Shown in pieces: positions 6,001-6,160 of a stretch of 6,160 bases of DNA; positions within the stretch are counted from its first letter, which is position 1; each line of letters starts with the position of its first letter. Location: positions 1 to 6,160 of the forward strand of contig CANBTK010000128.1 in NCBI GenBank assembly GCA_947372365.1, in the 5' to 3' direction. The notes beneath the pieces were generated by a model. The model was not told the DNA's origin and searched no databases. It was given only the letters and a program-made list of their open reading frames with translations. The DNA comes from Flavipsychrobacter stenotrophus (GTDB taxonomy: Bacteria; Bacteroidota; Bacteroidia; Chitinophagales; Chitinophagaceae). A program made the position numbers and the translations under genes.

Positions 6001-6062
6001 CTATAGAGCCGAAGCCAGTTGTAAGCACCAGGGTGGGCTTACAAGGCCAGCGGCAGCTATAG
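6001..6062. repeat. Long imperfect foldback (about 24 paired bases), possible structured RNA or repeat element
   Basis: From outside in: CTATAG (6001-6006) pairs with CTATAG (6057-6062), GCCG (6008-6011) with CGGC (6051-6054), GCC (6014-6016) with GGC (6045-6047), TTGTAAGC (6019-6026) with GCTTACAA (6037-6044), and CCA (6028-6030) with TGG (6034-6036) around a GGG loop. Small bulges separate the helices. No T-run follows on either strand, so it is not an ordinary terminator. A REP-like repeat, a small RNA or a leader structure all fit. I do not recognise the family. Confidence 0.5.
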
Positions 6063-6063
6063 G

Positions 6064-6152
6064 CAAAACCCCGATTGGGCCGCATGATTGCAGCACATTA
6101 TGCCTGGAAATTCGCAAACCCTGTAGATAGGTATGGAAAATGGCGGGTTTTG
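6064..6152. repeat. Second inverted repeat at right end (CAAAACCC / GGGTTTTG)
   Basis: CAAAACCC (6064-6071) and GGGTTTTG (6145-6152) form a perfect 8-bp inverted repeat spanning 73 nt. AAACCC at 6116-6121 could compete for the same partner. It begins directly after the long foldback, so the two may belong to one larger structured element that continues beyond the window. Confidence 0.3.
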
Positions 6153-6160
6153 AAACGTAT

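Larger units (their letters stand above)
5678..6160. other. Gene-free stretch upstream of the collar triplet
   Basis: I see no convincing protein gene in these 483 bp. The part nearest the collar genes (to about 5940) is very AT-rich and carries a promoter box and palindromes. The outer part (about 5990-6160) is richer in G and C and dominated by inverted repeats. The only ATG frame of note, at 5938-5994 on the plus strand, is 18 codons. Longer open stretches near the right end lack a credible start and a recognisable product. A gene start just beyond the right edge cannot be excluded. Confidence 0.7.

Noticed and set aside
5969..6139. Cysteine-rich plus-strand frame of about 55 codons without ATG
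   Set aside because: It runs through the long foldback, needs a TTG start and matches no family I know; the inverted-repeat structure explains the sequence better.

Overview
The window reads as chromosome from a Bacteroidota bacterium (Chitinophaga/Sphingobacteriales/Flavobacteria-like). Three things point there: the look of the UvrD/PcrA helicase, A-rich leaders with little use of Shine-Dalgarno sites, and exact or near matches to the Bacteroidota -7 promoter motif TAnnTTTG. Every gene I can support lies on the minus strand, so the biological order runs from high to low coordinates.

From right to left. (1) 5678-6160 holds no convincing protein gene. It contains a likely promoter (TAGGTTTG) with a perfect 16-bp palindrome just upstream, then a GC-richer end with a long imperfect foldback at 6001-6062. 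(2) 3894-5677 is a tandem triplet of small phage tail-collar-domain proteins (174, 174 and 175 aa). They share the collar core, an HxH motif like the metal-binding pair of T4 gp12, a SNDP...LGGG motif and an invariant C-terminal FPSRN. Each gene is followed by an inverted repeat, and only the last (3847-3870) has the U-tract of an intrinsic terminator. (3) 2621-3772 encodes a LivK-type periplasmic-binding-fold protein that clearly lacks a signal peptide. (4) 1506-2450 encodes a formyltransferase-fold enzyme that keeps the catalytic Asn/His/Asp triad but does not look like the housekeeping methionyl-tRNA formyltransferase. (5) 1-1439 is the N-terminal two thirds of a UvrD/PcrA-type DNA helicase that runs off the left edge.

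How they may work together: the three collar genes look like one transcription unit with a single promoter and a single terminator. No other phage structural, packaging or lysis gene is visible, so this is not an evident prophage. The binding-fold protein and the formyltransferase may form a second unit. I infer, without proof, that the collar triplet is a stand-alone fibre-tip or surface-binding module. A working link to the adjacent cytoplasmic sensor-like protein and formyltransferase is possible, but only adjacency supports it. The helicase is probably an unrelated housekeeping neighbour.
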